DNA of 64,000 nucleotides. Origin: Paragonimus westermani (taxonomy: Eukaryota; Platyhelminthes; Trematoda; Plagiorchiida; Troglotrematidae). The stretch covers positions 53,413 through 117,412 of the forward strand of contig QNGE01001739.1 in the NCBI GenBank assembly GCA_008508345.1. Reading direction: 5' to 3'. The first letter of the stretch is position 1, and every line of letters begins with the position of its first letter. Below, piece by piece: positions 48,716-59,800 of this stretch. The notes beneath the pieces are model-generated. The model was not told the origin of the DNA, did no database searches, and saw nothing but the letters and a program-made list of their open reading frames with translations. A program made the position numbers and the translations under genes.

Positions 48716-49727
48716 GAGCGGTTCACTAATAACACCCGTTCTCTATTCAGTCGTCTTACTTATCGCTGTTGATAAAACTGTTTGCAATTTAATAGTGCAC
48801 CACTCACGGTGTTGGTCCGGTAATCTGACGAGTTGAACTAACATAAACTGTCACGACTACCTTTGTAACAAGTTTAATAGCTGCAAATCAGCAGCCTGCT
48901 TTAAAATTACTTTGTTTTCTGAATTGTCAATTAAACAGAGAAAATGGCATTCTGTGGTATACAGCATCAAAATTATCGATAAATCAACAGTTAATTCTGT
49001 GATTTTTACTTGAGGTGTGTGTATAACCAATCTGTGTTCCCTTACAACCGGAGGGTTGTAATTGTTCTGAGGCGTCTGTCAAATATTAAATGATTTGATT
49101 GAAGTGAGATTGTTTATCAAACTTGACAAATCTGCTTGACAGAATTACTGAAGTCCTTGATTGAACCCAAACTCTCTTGAGGTTACTAAGGATAAACCAA
49201 GGTGACGAACATATGCCTCAAATGAATTCCTTAACAAACCAGCAGATTTCTAGAGGCTAGAAGTATTAACAGGTTTTAGGAAGATATTTCGCCCGTCCGT
49301 TCACTACGAAAATGGTTCAGACACTGGAAGTGATAGTTTGTTGTAGTTGATGTAAGATTTTGTGAGAGCGCGGGGCAGCTCAGAGTGCACGAGATTGCAT
49401 GCAATTTATACGGTAGCATAGTACAAGATATTATACTCTGATCGTGACCTCTCCAGTGTTCGAGACATGTTGACCTTGTGCTTATCATGGCTGGTTTTCA
49501 AGTGTTCTGCTGAAAGACAGGCCGGGGTACACGTTATAGCTCATAATTACCAGATATCGTGCTGGTTGTGAATATCTTAAATCAGCCCCGTATACTGGCT
49601 TATGTTCAATGTGTTCTGTAGCAGAACAACAGGAAAAAAGGATAAATAACCACGTTTGGACATTTTTCAGACGGCCAGGATTTTCATTTCAGATTATTCG
49701 TCAAAAATGTGACATTATGTAGGCAGA
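48716..49727. other. No recognised gene
   Basis: Nothing supported. Confidence 0.3.
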
Positions 49728-49824
49728 GCTCATTTGTAAAAATCTTAATTTCTCATGGATTCGATCCAGAGAAAGAAAAGGTATACATAAAATCGGCAAG
49801 CGCGTCATCATCTGAGCTACAAAG
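49728..49824 (-). mobile_element. SINE family B copy, minus strand
   Basis: On the minus strand: box A TAGCTCAGATGATG, box B GGATCGAATCC, tail ATTAAGATTTTTACAAATGA. It is divergent from the plus copy at 49908, with about 83 bp between. Confidence 0.55.
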
Positions 49825-49907
49825 TATGGATCATTTTGGATCCCATATGGTACGGGTTGGTGACTGAGTCCAAATACGGCATTTTAGACCTCGAGGCCTG
49901 GATTTGT

Positions 49908-50003
49908 ACCTCAAATGGTAAAGCACATTTCGAGTTCGGGCACATCGTATCTCTCGCTGGTTTAAAGCCAGCCGGAATTAAGATTTTCCTTTCATCGTGG
50001 AGC
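49908..50003 (+). mobile_element. SINE family B copy, plus strand
   Basis: Head ACCTCAAATGGTAAAGCAC, box B GGTTTAAAGCC, tail GGAATTAAGATTTTCCTTTC. The shared AATTAAGATTTT tail groups it with its head-to-head partner at 49728. Confidence 0.5.
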
Positions 50004-50769
50004 CTCAAGAAAAACAACAGATTTGCCCATTTTTGGGTTGCAAAATCGTCAAGTTATTCAAACCACTGTCGTGATGTTCTGGCTCATATTGAAGATATTT
50101 TCCATAATCATTGATAACTGATCAATCTCTGACGTTAAAAATTAAACATATTTACCAAACAAACGATAAATTTCTCACAAATGTATGCTTAAAGTTTGGA
50201 TAGTAAAAGTTAACCGACTGGAATTCGGATTGCACCGGAATTAGTGCAGTGGATCCAGAACAAACTACAAACAAATCCCTTATCCTGTGTCTGAGATCTT
50301 TGTTAAAACATTATCGATAAGAAAAAAGGTAACGTTTACTCACGGTCTGTTTCCAGTAACCTCTAGCGAGAAGTCCACAGTTATGATTACATACGCGTTT
50401 TGAGTTCACCCATCACAACTCGTCTCGAAAGCACAACCGGTTTCTTGGCTGCTTCCATTCATTCACTAGTGTCAACCAACATAGAAACAAGTCACTTCTG
50501 ACTGCAAAAATCGCGATGAAACGTACATTTCGGAAGTCTTGAAAAATTTAATTGTACGCATAGATCGTGGGTTCAGTATGTTACTGAGGTAGCCTACTTC
50601 GACTATGCGCAGAGTTTGGCACATAAGTCAACAAAACAATGGATCCGCTTAATTAACATGCAAATGTGTATGGAGTCAAATATAATGGACAGAAAGCCAA
50701 ATACCATTTCGTCAAACGCCTGGTGTTTCAACGTGAAGTTATTGGTTATTGTTACAGGTAAGGCTTTAG
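50004..50769. other. No recognised gene
   Basis: Nothing supported. Confidence 0.3.
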
Positions 50770-50948
50770 AGCTGGACGAACAGTAAAATTACGTGCGGTC
50801 TGCATGTGAGACCAATAAACAACAAACAAGGTGGTTTTCTACCATTCATTGTCAAGTCAAATATAACAACTTCACGTAAGCTAACCGCGTACGAAACATT
50901 CTCCATTAAGGAGATCAGAGAGAATAGCATCAACGATAGAAGAATCAG
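50770..50948 (+). CDS. Candidate exon, plus strand (51-kb gene)
   Basis: The acceptor AAGGCTTTAG opens 59 codons: SKITCGLHVRPINNKQGGF, then FIVKSNITTSRKLTAYETF, then SIKEIRENSIN. The frame ends at a CAG|GTGTTG donor (phase 2); an alternative donor, CTTCAC|GTAAGC, lies at 50876. Neither phase joins 51078 directly, so an exon is missing or a limit is wrong. The peptide looks like a folded protein, but I cannot name it. A minus-strand frame overlaps. Confidence 0.35.
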
Positions 50949-51077
50949 GTGTTGTTGACGTCTGGTTACGTCAATTCGACTGCACAATAACGATTGACTG
51001 TCAAAATAGGGGTTATGATGACGTGGTCTCTATAATCCGGACATGGACCCATCACCATGGGGGAATCTGTGTTTTAG

Positions 51078-51173
51078 GAGGACAACGTTGTGTACAGAGT
51101 GAAGCCGATGGAAAGCGTATGGGATTGCCAACAAATGAACTTTGTCTTGCCTTCAGTGGACACCACAGGCTCG
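51078..51173 (+). CDS. Candidate exon a of the 51-kb gene
   Basis: The acceptor CTGTGTTTTAG and the donor GGCTCG|GTAGGT bound exactly 32 codons in phase 0/0: EDNVVYRVKPMESVWDC then QQMNFVLPSVDTTGS. It joins exon b in frame. The last 38 bp lie inside the left arm of the perfect inverted duplication (51136-51276). The family is not recognised. Confidence 0.48.
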
Positions 51174-51276
51174 GTAGGTCGGAAGAAACGAGCATGTGGG
51201 ATTGACGGAATAGTTGGACTTAATTAAGCGCGCGGCAATCGAAGATGAGTAAGTCTTTTCTCAGTCCAGAATTGGT
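51136..51276 (+). repeat. Left arm of perfect 141-bp inverted duplication
   Basis: Every base matches the reverse complement of 51595-51735. The arm covers the 3' end of exon a, its splice donor and about 100 bp of intron. Confidence 0.97.
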
Positions 51277-51301
51277 TATTCCGGATAATACTCTTGTTTA
51301 G

Positions 51302-51439
51302 TTTGGTGTTATTCAACGTGCATATGTAGATAAACTGTTCCGAATAAATGCTCACCACGATAAATGTGAAGTGATTTTCCTCCTCCAAAGTGAAGATGGA
51401 ACAGCTATTCGTTGGTTAGCCGGTCACATGCCGGATGAC
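51302..51439 (+). CDS. Candidate exon b of the 51-kb gene
   Basis: The acceptor ATACTCTTGTTTAG is followed by 46 codons in phase 0: FGVIQRAYVDKLFRINAHHD, then KCEVIFLLQSEDGTAIRWL, then AGHMPDD. The donor is GATGAC|GTACAT; a second donor, CTCG|GTGATA, lies at 51457. The peptide is strongly protein-like, with a hydrophobic strand and a Trp-containing segment. I could not assign it to a family. It lies in the loop between the two inverted arms. Confidence 0.5.
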
Positions 51440-51497
51440 GTACATTTTCTGCCTCGGTGATATAAAAGTGTTAGAATTCGTGAGTGGTCTCTTCCAG

Positions 51498-51555
51498 TTT
51501 GCGTGTATCATTTCGTTTGTCCCCGAGCGCCAAGCTGCACAGGCGGCACCACACG
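51498..51555 (+). CDS. Candidate exon c of the 51-kb gene
   Basis: After a 58-bp intron with the acceptor GTGGTCTCTTCCAG, phase 0 continues as FACIISFVPERQAAQAAPH to the donor CACG|GTGATT (phase 1 out). The frame stays open to 51647, running into the right arm of the inverted duplication, so the true exon end may have been displaced by that duplication. A 41-bp intron is also possible if the second donor of exon b is used. Confidence 0.35.
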
Positions 51556-51594
51556 GTGATTGTGTGAATTCATTCAAGAGCATCATTCAGAATG

Positions 51595-51735
51595 ACCAAT
51601 TCTGGACTGAGAAAAGACTTACTCATCTTCGATTGCCGCGCGCTTAATTAAGTCCAACTATTCCGTCAATCCCACATGCTCGTTTCTTCCGACCTACCGA
51701 GCCTGTGGTGTCCACTGAAGGCAAGACAAAGTTCA
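51595..51735 (-). repeat. Right arm of perfect 141-bp inverted duplication
   Basis: Exact inverted copy of 51136-51276 (141 of 141), with a 318-bp loop of unique sequence between the arms. No N lies at the junction. Confidence 0.97.
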
Positions 51736-54267
51736 CAAATATGACTGTTGCAGATGATGGCGTGTATGGCAACGGAGTTGGATGAACAGATGGAACCATG
51801 TAGTACTGACCACCATTGCCACCAGAAAGGCGTATTTTATTACCCTGGAACCTTGTTTATTGCGATATTCAGCCTTGGAAAATCAGCGGTTACCGCAGGA
51901 ACACGAAGCTAGTAAACGTCGCGTAATTTTGAGTTAATAAATAGGATTAAGTTACATATTTAGCCCCCTTTCCAAATAGTGTATATGAGACAAAATTCCC
52001 CTTTGAACATATATAAATGCACCGATTTTTTCGAAATGCAAAAGCTGACGTCCACAGCCCAAATCTGGTCCGCAGTAATGTCTTATTTTCATTTCTCACT
52101 AGAATTAGATCGACCCGACGAGAAACGTTGACGGGGTGTACGAATTAGAATACAGTAGCCTCAGGCGATAAATTTCTCTCGTTCTGCCAATGCAGTTGCG
52201 TATTTCTACCACCAACATAGTTTGGGAATGTTACTGGCCACACCTGTGCAATGGCGCTCATTAATTTGTTTCAGAATATCAATTGACCACCTGTTACCGC
52301 AGTTCTTTTAAAAAATGTTAATGTTTTTTACTACAATGGTTCTCTTCAGTACTGTCCAGTCTATCCACAAAACACTTTTCGGTTCACGCATCAATCCCAA
52401 TAATATTCAGTAAATCATGTAATACGGTAATGGTTTCGTAAGCAAGTTATGATTGAAACTTCATAACGGCATAAGCCTGTAGTGTGAAAGTATTGGCGCG
52501 TATAAAAATTCTAAAAGGAGAGAAAGAAGTGGGAGGCAGATATTCAACGTTGGAGTAAGTTTCGTTCATCATAGTGCTCAATCCATAGCATTTGTAATTA
52601 ATTTTAGTAGGTTAGTGCCAACTTACATTCAGTGTCATAAAAACGAACAAATTAGCAGGCGAATTTGATTTCTCATAGTAAAAGACGACCTATATTGAGG
52701 TGACCCCTGAACGGCAAAATTATATGATATTGAGGTTTGTGTACTGGGTACTCAATTCGTGATTCAGCTTGTAGCTATTCAGTGTTTAAGTCTTATGGCA
52801 AGTTGTGGGTATCTTTTCAGATTGGAACTTTGATACACTGGGATTGGAAGATACTTTGGCAATCTTGGACAATATGTGTGGCTTGAGAAAAGCGCCCACG
52901 TGGACGTCTTAAAGTGAGGAAGCTTGAAAGGGTATCGACCACAAGTGACTGGAGAATGGGTGCGGGTATAACAAATTCTAATTAGACATCTCACTCAATA
53001 GAACCGGTATATTATTGACAAACATATGACCTGTTTGTGAAGTAAGCACACATGTTTCAGATCGTGAGGTCTATGTGAGTATATTGTTGCTCCTGTCGTT
53101 GTGCAAGATTTGAGGACATATGGACGATTTTCCCTGATTTTTATATCATGCATTTTTCACGGTGTATCGTTTCACGAATTGCTGAAGTCAGGCTTGCAGG
53201 TTCACCAACAACAAATTCATCTGAGCTCACGTGAGCTAGACGCGAAACCGTTTAGTGCGTGGAACGCGTGACTACATCCACAAAAATGAATGAACAGGAA
53301 CCGATCACAATGGCTGTTGGTGATGTAACCCGTTACGCTGAGGAAAGAACGCTCTTACAGCAAAACGTTCACATCAACTCAGTACCTGTCAAAAAGGACA
53401 GGTGAGCCCATTTTGAGTGGTGCTAGATTGACACGAAGAAGCAGTTCGATTGAGACTGAGTCGCAGTTGGTCGCCGTAAGTCACTGAGTGGCACGTTTGC
53501 GATCGTCTACGCAGTGTTTTCTATCCACTCCTGATGTGTCAGACATGTAGTGTTATAGACGACACATGCTTTAGGCTGTACATCCAAAACCAATTCTTCT
53601 AAATCCTACATCACCTGAACCACATAAAGATTAATCTTTCGATTCCAGTTAACTTGCTATTATGTGGTAATCACTTGCCTCAACCACACAACGCATAACA
53701 AAACATACATAAACGTACCACATACTGGTTGCACCGGTATTCATACAACTTTTAGTTGTGTACACAAAGCGATAAAACTCACCGAAAACATAGTAGTGCA
53801 TTGAGAAGTACCACAAACGACTGTTTACAACTCGGACATATTCATGAATACTGCAGGTGTGATGGTCGGACTAATGACGAACGCTATGGTTTTGAAAAAT
53901 AGGCAAACGTGTCATTGTGTTTAAAGTGTTCTGCACATCCACTTTTGACTGTCGGAATAACACCAACCTGACTTGAAAGAAAGTGAACAATTATGAACTA
54001 AAGTGTGTTGAAAAACAGTTGCGTTCCTCTTTGTGTTTGTGCAGTGCAATTTTAGAAATACAAACGCAGTTTCGGGCTCCTTGGGTCAACCCCATTCTAC
54101 GTCCTGACTACATACCTCTTCTATCCTGAGAGCCGCATTCTGTTTTACACCCTTACAGTTGGTTACTTCCTTACTAGCCTTAATGAATGCTCGTGTTGTC
54201 GTTCAGATACGGCTTGCTGCATTTTCGTCAGTTACCCCAGTCATGAGGTTGTCTTCCGAATCATTAC
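51736..54267. other. No recognised gene
   Basis: No supported exon. A degenerate CTGAGGA…AAAACGTTC stretch near 53336 recalls PLE-linked hammerheads but does not fold. Confidence 0.3.
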
Positions 54268-54528
54268 TTAAACTTGGATCTGTCCCCCCACATCTGCTTC
54301 TAGGATGATGAGGCGATCATCCCTCTGTGGTGCGTCAAAGGTGTTTGACGGTTTCTCGATAAATTTACATGATCCTGCTGTAGCGTGTTTTGTGAGTAGA
54401 GTGAATTCAGTGGAGCAGAAGGTGACCGAGAGCTGCCCCCAACGTTGTGTAGTGTCACAGTTTTTGTTATTCAGGAATATGCCGAGCACATACGCTTTAG
54501 ACCATTTAGTTCTACTGATAGTTACCAA
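54268..54528 (-). CDS. Unassigned open frame, possible exon or LINE piece
   Basis: An 86-codon minus frame reading KAYVLGIFLNNKNCDTTQRW, then SVTFCSTEFTLLTKHATAG, then DDRLIILEADVGGQIQV. It looks like protein and ends at a stop. I see no clean acceptor and cannot name a family. An 81-codon plus frame overlaps. Confidence 0.22.
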   Translation of the reverse strand: MVTISRTKWSKAYVLGIFLNNKNCDTTQRWGQLSVTFCSTEFTLLTKHATAGSCKFIEKPSNTFDAPQRDDRLIILEADVGGQIQV

Positions 54529-54761
54529 AGTGGTATCCCACTGTAACTAAAGAATCAGACAATAGATGTCGTTCCTTTGACAGTACACTACAGGCTTTTC
54601 GTCGATTAGTGTTGTTGTTCATCGTTTGTTCTCGTGTGTTCGTCATCACTCCTTTAGCACACATGTTTACATATGATCATTCATATACAGCCGCCCATCA
54701 TCACCAGTCAGGTCTGCATCTACGAGTTCGTAGTCATTCAGAGCTATGAGTTCACAATTTG

Positions 54762-54780
54762 AAGTAAGTAAGTAAGTAAG
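54762..54780 (+). repeat. (AAGT)n microsatellite
   Basis: Nearly five AAGT units. Confidence 0.9.
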
Positions 54781-57599
54781 AATTACCATAGCGGTTTGAC
54801 AAACTGGCCGAACTGAAACTCTAATTACATGCTCAATTCACAAACAGTTCGAAGTATTTATCCAAGCCTGAGTTAGTACTTTAAATGTTTGTCACTAGTT
54901 TGTTAGGGCGACGCTAATTTATGAAGTCAGGAATGGCTTCACAAAATATTCTTAAGAAAAGGGAACACTTAGAAACTGCAGGATTGGCATGCCACTGATT
55001 GACTTTCAGTAAACTTTTGGGATCACAATGGTTACTAGTGATATAAGTGGTCCCAATGAGAAATAGACTTGTCACCAGCGGTTAACCTCAGGATACGGCA
55101 GAAACTGAGAGGCGCTGGTAATGGAAATATTGTCTGTTGACAGTAAGTGAGATATGTGGAGAACAAGGTTCTAACGAACCAACAGATACGATTCACGTCA
55201 TCACCATAGGTGACTATGTTGGGTATTACAGTATCTTTGGCTACAATCCAGTCAATTATAAATGCATCCTGCTGTCCATTTTCCTCTTAGCAGTCAATCT
55301 TATCTAGTTAACTAGCAATAGTTCAACATGTGGACATGAACAGCAGAACCACGGTAATTGTTGATTTGAACAGTTGTCCAAATAAACAGTAACAACCAGT
55401 TATGTCAGGACAGAAACTGAATTGAACAGTCTGTTTCCATCTGCTTTAATCTGAAATCCATTGTATATCCGGATGGTGACTACGAATGCAAAGTTACGCT
55501 GTAACGAGTTACCCTGAGGCTGAAATTTACAGACCAATACATATGCTACTGCAAGTAGTCGAACCGCAAGGTTTCCGGCTTGCAGTATGATTCACCAATT
55601 TCCCCTCCTTCTTGTTTGATCGGTTGCAACAGACTGAGACCAGTATACGTGTTGCGTATGTTGAAAAGCAAGCGTTTATCATTAATCGAAAAATCGCTGG
55701 GCAAGTCTTCTACGGTTCTTCTATGATTTCAGTTGGAAGAGAAGTTCCAGTCCAGGGGACACCAGTTAGAATTAACAGGAAAAGACGACGAAACATCCTG
55801 AGCATTACTCGCAAGCGAATGTTGCAAAACGTTTGCGTATGGTAATTCAGTCGCGTAGCGATCCATTTAGCTGCTTCACAAAAGCGTAAACAGAGTTTTA
55901 TTTTATGCCCTGACAAAGGTATTACTGAGACTAACAGTGCCTGGTTTATAACTAATACTTGCTTTCTCAACTACCTGTCAAAGATATTCCATTATAGATG
56001 GACAACCTTAGTGAATAATGACTGTTCATCACCATTCTATGAAGCTATTACCTGCCCACCCTACCTAATGTCAACTGTGGTTTAAGCCCTACAGATGTAT
56101 ACATGTATAAAACACCTCGAGAAGACGGAGGACGTTCAAGCCTGGTGCACAAGCTTTTCCATCTGGTCAGGGTGCTGATGGGAGTACACCGAGTCACCTC
56201 GCAATTATTATAATCGTCCATCACACATTAGGTATCAAAGTCCTGAGGAACTGTTCCGACGGGATTTATCATGATTAACCGAATAGACAAAAAGTGTAAT
56301 AACGATGTCGTACATAAACGGGCATCACAGAAATATGACACATGTATTTAATACCTCATAGTAAGTTTACAAATCAAACTGAGAACACCCATTACAAATA
56401 GAAAACAGATGCTAGAAAGTCTTTTTTAGGTAGTAGATGCTTATTGTTTAGCCCGCAAAAAAGAATGCATGGAGAAATCATAGATAAGCCTATTTTCACT
56501 TCCTGCATACCTATAATTCTCGATAACTCACATCAGCTAAATGTGATGCTCAAGCTCGAGTTTATTCATAATGCGTTGCTGCGTCTACACATGTCAATTA
56601 ACTAACAAATTTATGCAATAACTGAAAATAAACTCTGACTTTCTTTTCGTAATTACCGAGGAGTGTAAACGTAGGTAGACTTGAGTGTGGTGAACGTTGT
56701 TTATTGACACAGGGAAACCCAGTGTTTACTGAGGTTTACTGAGTAAGATTTGCAAACGTGTTCGTTCTTATGTGCAACGCTTCAGAGGAGAATAGTAGTC
56801 AGGCGCCACTTCTCGAAACTTACTAGGAATATTCCTTATACTCATTCCGAATTCTGTGATTTTGATTAATTGATCAACACTATCAGTTCGATAATCTGAT
56901 TTCCTACTGTTAGCATGGGAACTTGTAACGTTTTCTTCAGAAATGGTAATCAACATCTTAACCGGCAAACTAAGTACCGGAAGGTTGCAAAACTTTAAGC
57001 TGATATCTGCACGGAAATGACGAATTTTCGGACACGGATGAATGTTTTTGGACAGAGTGAATAGGAATGACACCTACGTAAACCCAATCGATCGATCCGC
57101 AAAAATGGACCGTAAACCGTTTGATAACTAAGCTGAACAACAGGAGAACATGGATGGGATTGTCATCAAAAGAGCGGTCGTCAAAGTGTCTCCTAATATT
57201 AGGGTGCTGTCACTCTCATGCACACTACTCCATGTTTAAGCAGTATTTTTGCATGTGAATGTAAATGATGTTACCATCAAACCTTTCAGAAGTTCTTCAA
57301 GACTTTCCTAAAGTGCCATCATTTCTAGGCTGCAGTTCTACATTCCTGACCATACGTAAGATGTTTTGCATCTGGCAAGAATCTAATAGCCAATCGGTCC
57401 ACGGCACCTTCAGTCTACCGGCCCAGCAACACTGAATTAAGGGGCTGAGGAGGAGTTTGTCAAAATGTCAACGAAAGATCGTACATATCTGTTCTGATTT
57501 GTCGTTAACGCAGAAATTCTGTAATGATGCAGCTTGGTTCAGAATAATGTAGTGACATTCACGTCCACTCTAGCCTGGCACACAGACTGAAACTTAAGG
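54781..57599. other. No recognised gene
   Basis: No supported exon. A good acceptor at 55586 (TTTCCGGCTTGCAG) opens two competing frames that cannot be told apart. Confidence 0.3.
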
Positions 57600-57835
57600 A
57601 AGCAGGTAGCAAGCGTTATCACAGGTAGCATTTAAACCAGAAAGATGAATGGAGACTATGGTAAGACCATTGATTGTCGTTGAAAGCATGCCTATGTGCT
57701 TGGCAGCATCCATTTCTGGTTTGCCTATCCTACTGACCGAAGCGCAAGGATGCCTGCATATAACCGCCATCACTGAGCCACTTGTGGCTCCACACACATA
57801 CCACGTATCCAGTGTAAACCCGAGGGAATAATACT
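57600..57835 (-). mobile_element. LINE 3' end, second copy
   Basis: The minus strand starts TTCCCTCGGGTTTACACTGG and continues with GCGCTTCGGTCAGTAGGATA and GGATGCTGCCAAGCAC. This parallels the 3' part of the LINE at 44190-44335 (TTCCTTCGGGTTTACACTGG, GGCTTCGGTCACTGTGACA, GGATGCCGCCAACCAAC). Open frames on both strands here follow from the repeat and are not genes. Confidence 0.6.
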
Positions 57836-58249
57836 TGTCGATCAGTGCCTACACATATAAATGCGTATATAAATGCCTGTATACAAGTATATACAAACGT
57901 AACTTCATCAGTTCAGTCCTCTTTTATTTCTACTTGTAGTCAACTTCTTCTGACGAATTTGTTCAACCCTAATATGCGCCTGGCCTCTTCTGATCTTCAA
58001 CAGATCAGAACAAGTCAGTTTGATTCGCCACATACCTCGCACGTGCTCACAAGTTAGCCACTACGACATGCATAACCGTTGAAGAACATTTGGAATTGCT
58101 ATCCGGGTTGGAGCAGTTGTCCATATCTTGGACAGTTCTCAGATCCCTACTCGAATGTTTTTTAAACGAATGTGAGCGCTTTGAATTTTAAGGCACTCAG
58201 TGCGACGCTTATAAACTAGGGAACAACATAGTAAATCAACCAACACTCC
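57836..58249. other. No recognised gene
   Basis: Nothing supported. Confidence 0.3.
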
Positions 58250-58660
58250 ATGCAGCGCGTGCATGTCCCTACGTTCGTTTATCATGTGATGCGTCGGTGC
58301 AAGCAAGCACAAACGCGCAAAGCCCCGATCAAGGCCGTGACAACAGCAGGTCAGGTCGTAGTCGGTCGTTGCAGGAGCAACTGTATGCGAATTGTGCAAG
58401 CACGCATGCGTGTACGCGCACGAAGCGTGCACACCATGACGTTCGTTTGGGAAGATAAAACTAGCGAAATCAGTGCTTCCGATGTGGGCTCCGTGTTTGT
58501 GTGTGTTTGCACCCATGCCGTGCTGGTATAAACCGTTCGTGTTGTTCGCTTTCTGACATTGACGTCACTGCACGATTGGCCAAACGTCAGTCAAACGGTT
58601 TGACTCAACTTGTGCTTATGAAGTGAGGCACGAACCGTTTCACTTCATGGTTAGGAAACC
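58250..58660 (+). promoter_or_regulatory. CpG-rich segment, possible promoter
   Basis: CG dinucleotides and GC content rise sharply over about 300 bp. A TATAAA lies at 58527-58532, a perfect cAMP-response-type palindrome TGACGTCA at 58560-58567, and an inverted CCAAT (ATTGG) at 58575-58579. All lie within 140 bp upstream of the ATG at 58661. Open frames on both strands across it are taken as a side effect of composition. The promoter role is inferred. Confidence 0.4.
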
Positions 58661-58714
58661 ATGACGATAGAGGAAGTTTTCGCTAGGAAATTATGTGAAA
58701 TTGAGCCTGCGCGT
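58661..58714 (+). CDS. Candidate first exon of the 58.7-kb gene
   Basis: ATG in good context (GGAAACCATGA) starts MTIEEVFARKLCEIEPAR. A GTTGGA donor at 58715 would give phase 0, which fits the next exon. The donor is weak; translation would otherwise stop four codons later. It lies just downstream of the promoter-like segment. Confidence 0.33.
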
Positions 58715-58752
58715 GTTGGACTTACTTGATGAAATTTGGACAGCCTACTGTA

Positions 58753-58768
58753 ACACACACACACACAT
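58753..58768 (+). repeat. (CA)n microsatellite
   Basis: Eight CA units, within the presumed first intron. Confidence 0.9.
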
Positions 58769-58805
58769 CAACACCGTTCTGGTTATTCTTGTTTCTCCAT
58801 CTCAG

Positions 58806-58998
58806 CTTTACAGTCCAGCATCGGCAAAACTTTCGGACACCGATACAGTTCACAATTCACTGATCCATGAAGACACAGTTTACCGTTTGAAGTTCCCGGT
58901 TCCTCGATCCTACTCGTGTGAACTGTCTGAGAGCAGACAGCTTTTGTTCAACATGGAATCTCTGGCAGATTCACTGACGGAATACAATGAGAAAGCTA
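58806..58998 (+). CDS. Candidate second exon of the 58.7-kb gene
   Basis: A strong acceptor (TTCTTGTTTCTCCATCTCAG) and a strong donor (GCTA|GTGAGT) bound 64 codons plus one base. The peptide includes LYSPASAKLSDTDTVHNSL, then VYRLKFPVPRSYSCELSESR, then MESLADSLTEYNEKA. It is acidic and helical toward the end. Phase 0 in and 1 out fits both neighbours. No family recognised. Confidence 0.52.
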
Positions 58999-59271
58999 GT
59001 GAGTAATTGGGATGCCGTTTTCTCAAATGATATACATGTTTCTCACCGAGTGTTATTAAAGGACCACGTGAGATGATAAGATTGCTCTGACTTTACAATT
59101 TAACCATCGAAGTCAAAAACAAGTGTTGATATATACAGTATTGTTCGCTGAATTTGAATAATTTTAATTGTCGAATAGCTTACCCTGTTAAACTTCACTA
59201 AACTTAACATGTACAGCTAGTGGTCTAAGTGTTGTGTAGAAGGTTTTGCACCTGGTCGGCTCATTTTTCAG

Positions 59272-59432
59272 TTGATGCCGGGGATCTAACTCACATGAAC
59301 GGAACTTCACCTACATCTGACAGTAACTTTCACAATCAAGCAGAGGTTCTAGCAAACTTCTTTCAAAAGAAGCTCTGGATTCCGGTTTTGTTGTTGTTAG
59401 GCGTCATCAGGAGAGTGTGCATTCACAGCGAG
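59272..59432 (+). CDS. Candidate third exon of the 58.7-kb gene
   Basis: The acceptor TCGGCTCATTTTTCAG and the strong donor AGCGAG|GTGAGG bound two bases plus 53 codons, phase 1 in and 0 out, exactly as exon 2 requires. The peptide includes DAGDLTHMNGTSPTSDSNF, then NQAEVLANFFQKKLWIPVLL and LLGVIRRV. The last part has a short hydrophobic run that could be one membrane segment. An earlier donor (CAGAG|GTTCTA) would remove it. Confidence 0.45.
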
Positions 59433-59800
59433 GTGAGGTGAACTCTATGCTAAGGTTTTATGAGGTGCTCATGCCGGTTTCGATGCGATTAGTTCCACGA
59501 TAGACGTGACCTGAAATTAATGTCAAAACGCACCACCACAAGTGCTGCGGAGTGAAATTCGGGACGCTCGATGACTTAGAAACGAGGCAGAGTAACTACC
59601 ACTACTGTTAACCTTGGTCAGTGACCCCGTGATCAGCGCTTTGCAGCCAAGCCGGAATTATGTGATTCATTAAACTGCCCTGGTGATGCAATGGTTACTT
59701 ATATGTAATCAGGATTTGATCGGAGCAATGTGTACGTCACACAAAGTTCAATGCGGTCTACCTTTTAGATGTAGTGCTTTGGTAGTGGCCGGCATGTGGT
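59433..59800. other. Presumed intron
   Basis: Nothing recognised. A small tRNA-box-like stretch near 59680 is too short to call. Confidence 0.3.

Noticed and set aside
53334..53372. Hammerhead-like CTGAGGA followed by AAAACGTTC
   Set aside because: The intervening bases do not form a helix II next to the core and GAAA is mutated to AAAA.
55587..55845. Exon with a strong acceptor
   Set aside because: Two different frames look equally protein-like and the donors are weak, so neither could be chosen.
58139..58531. Two long overlapping frames on opposite strands
   Set aside because: They coincide with a CpG-rich block where stops are rare; neither has splice or start support.
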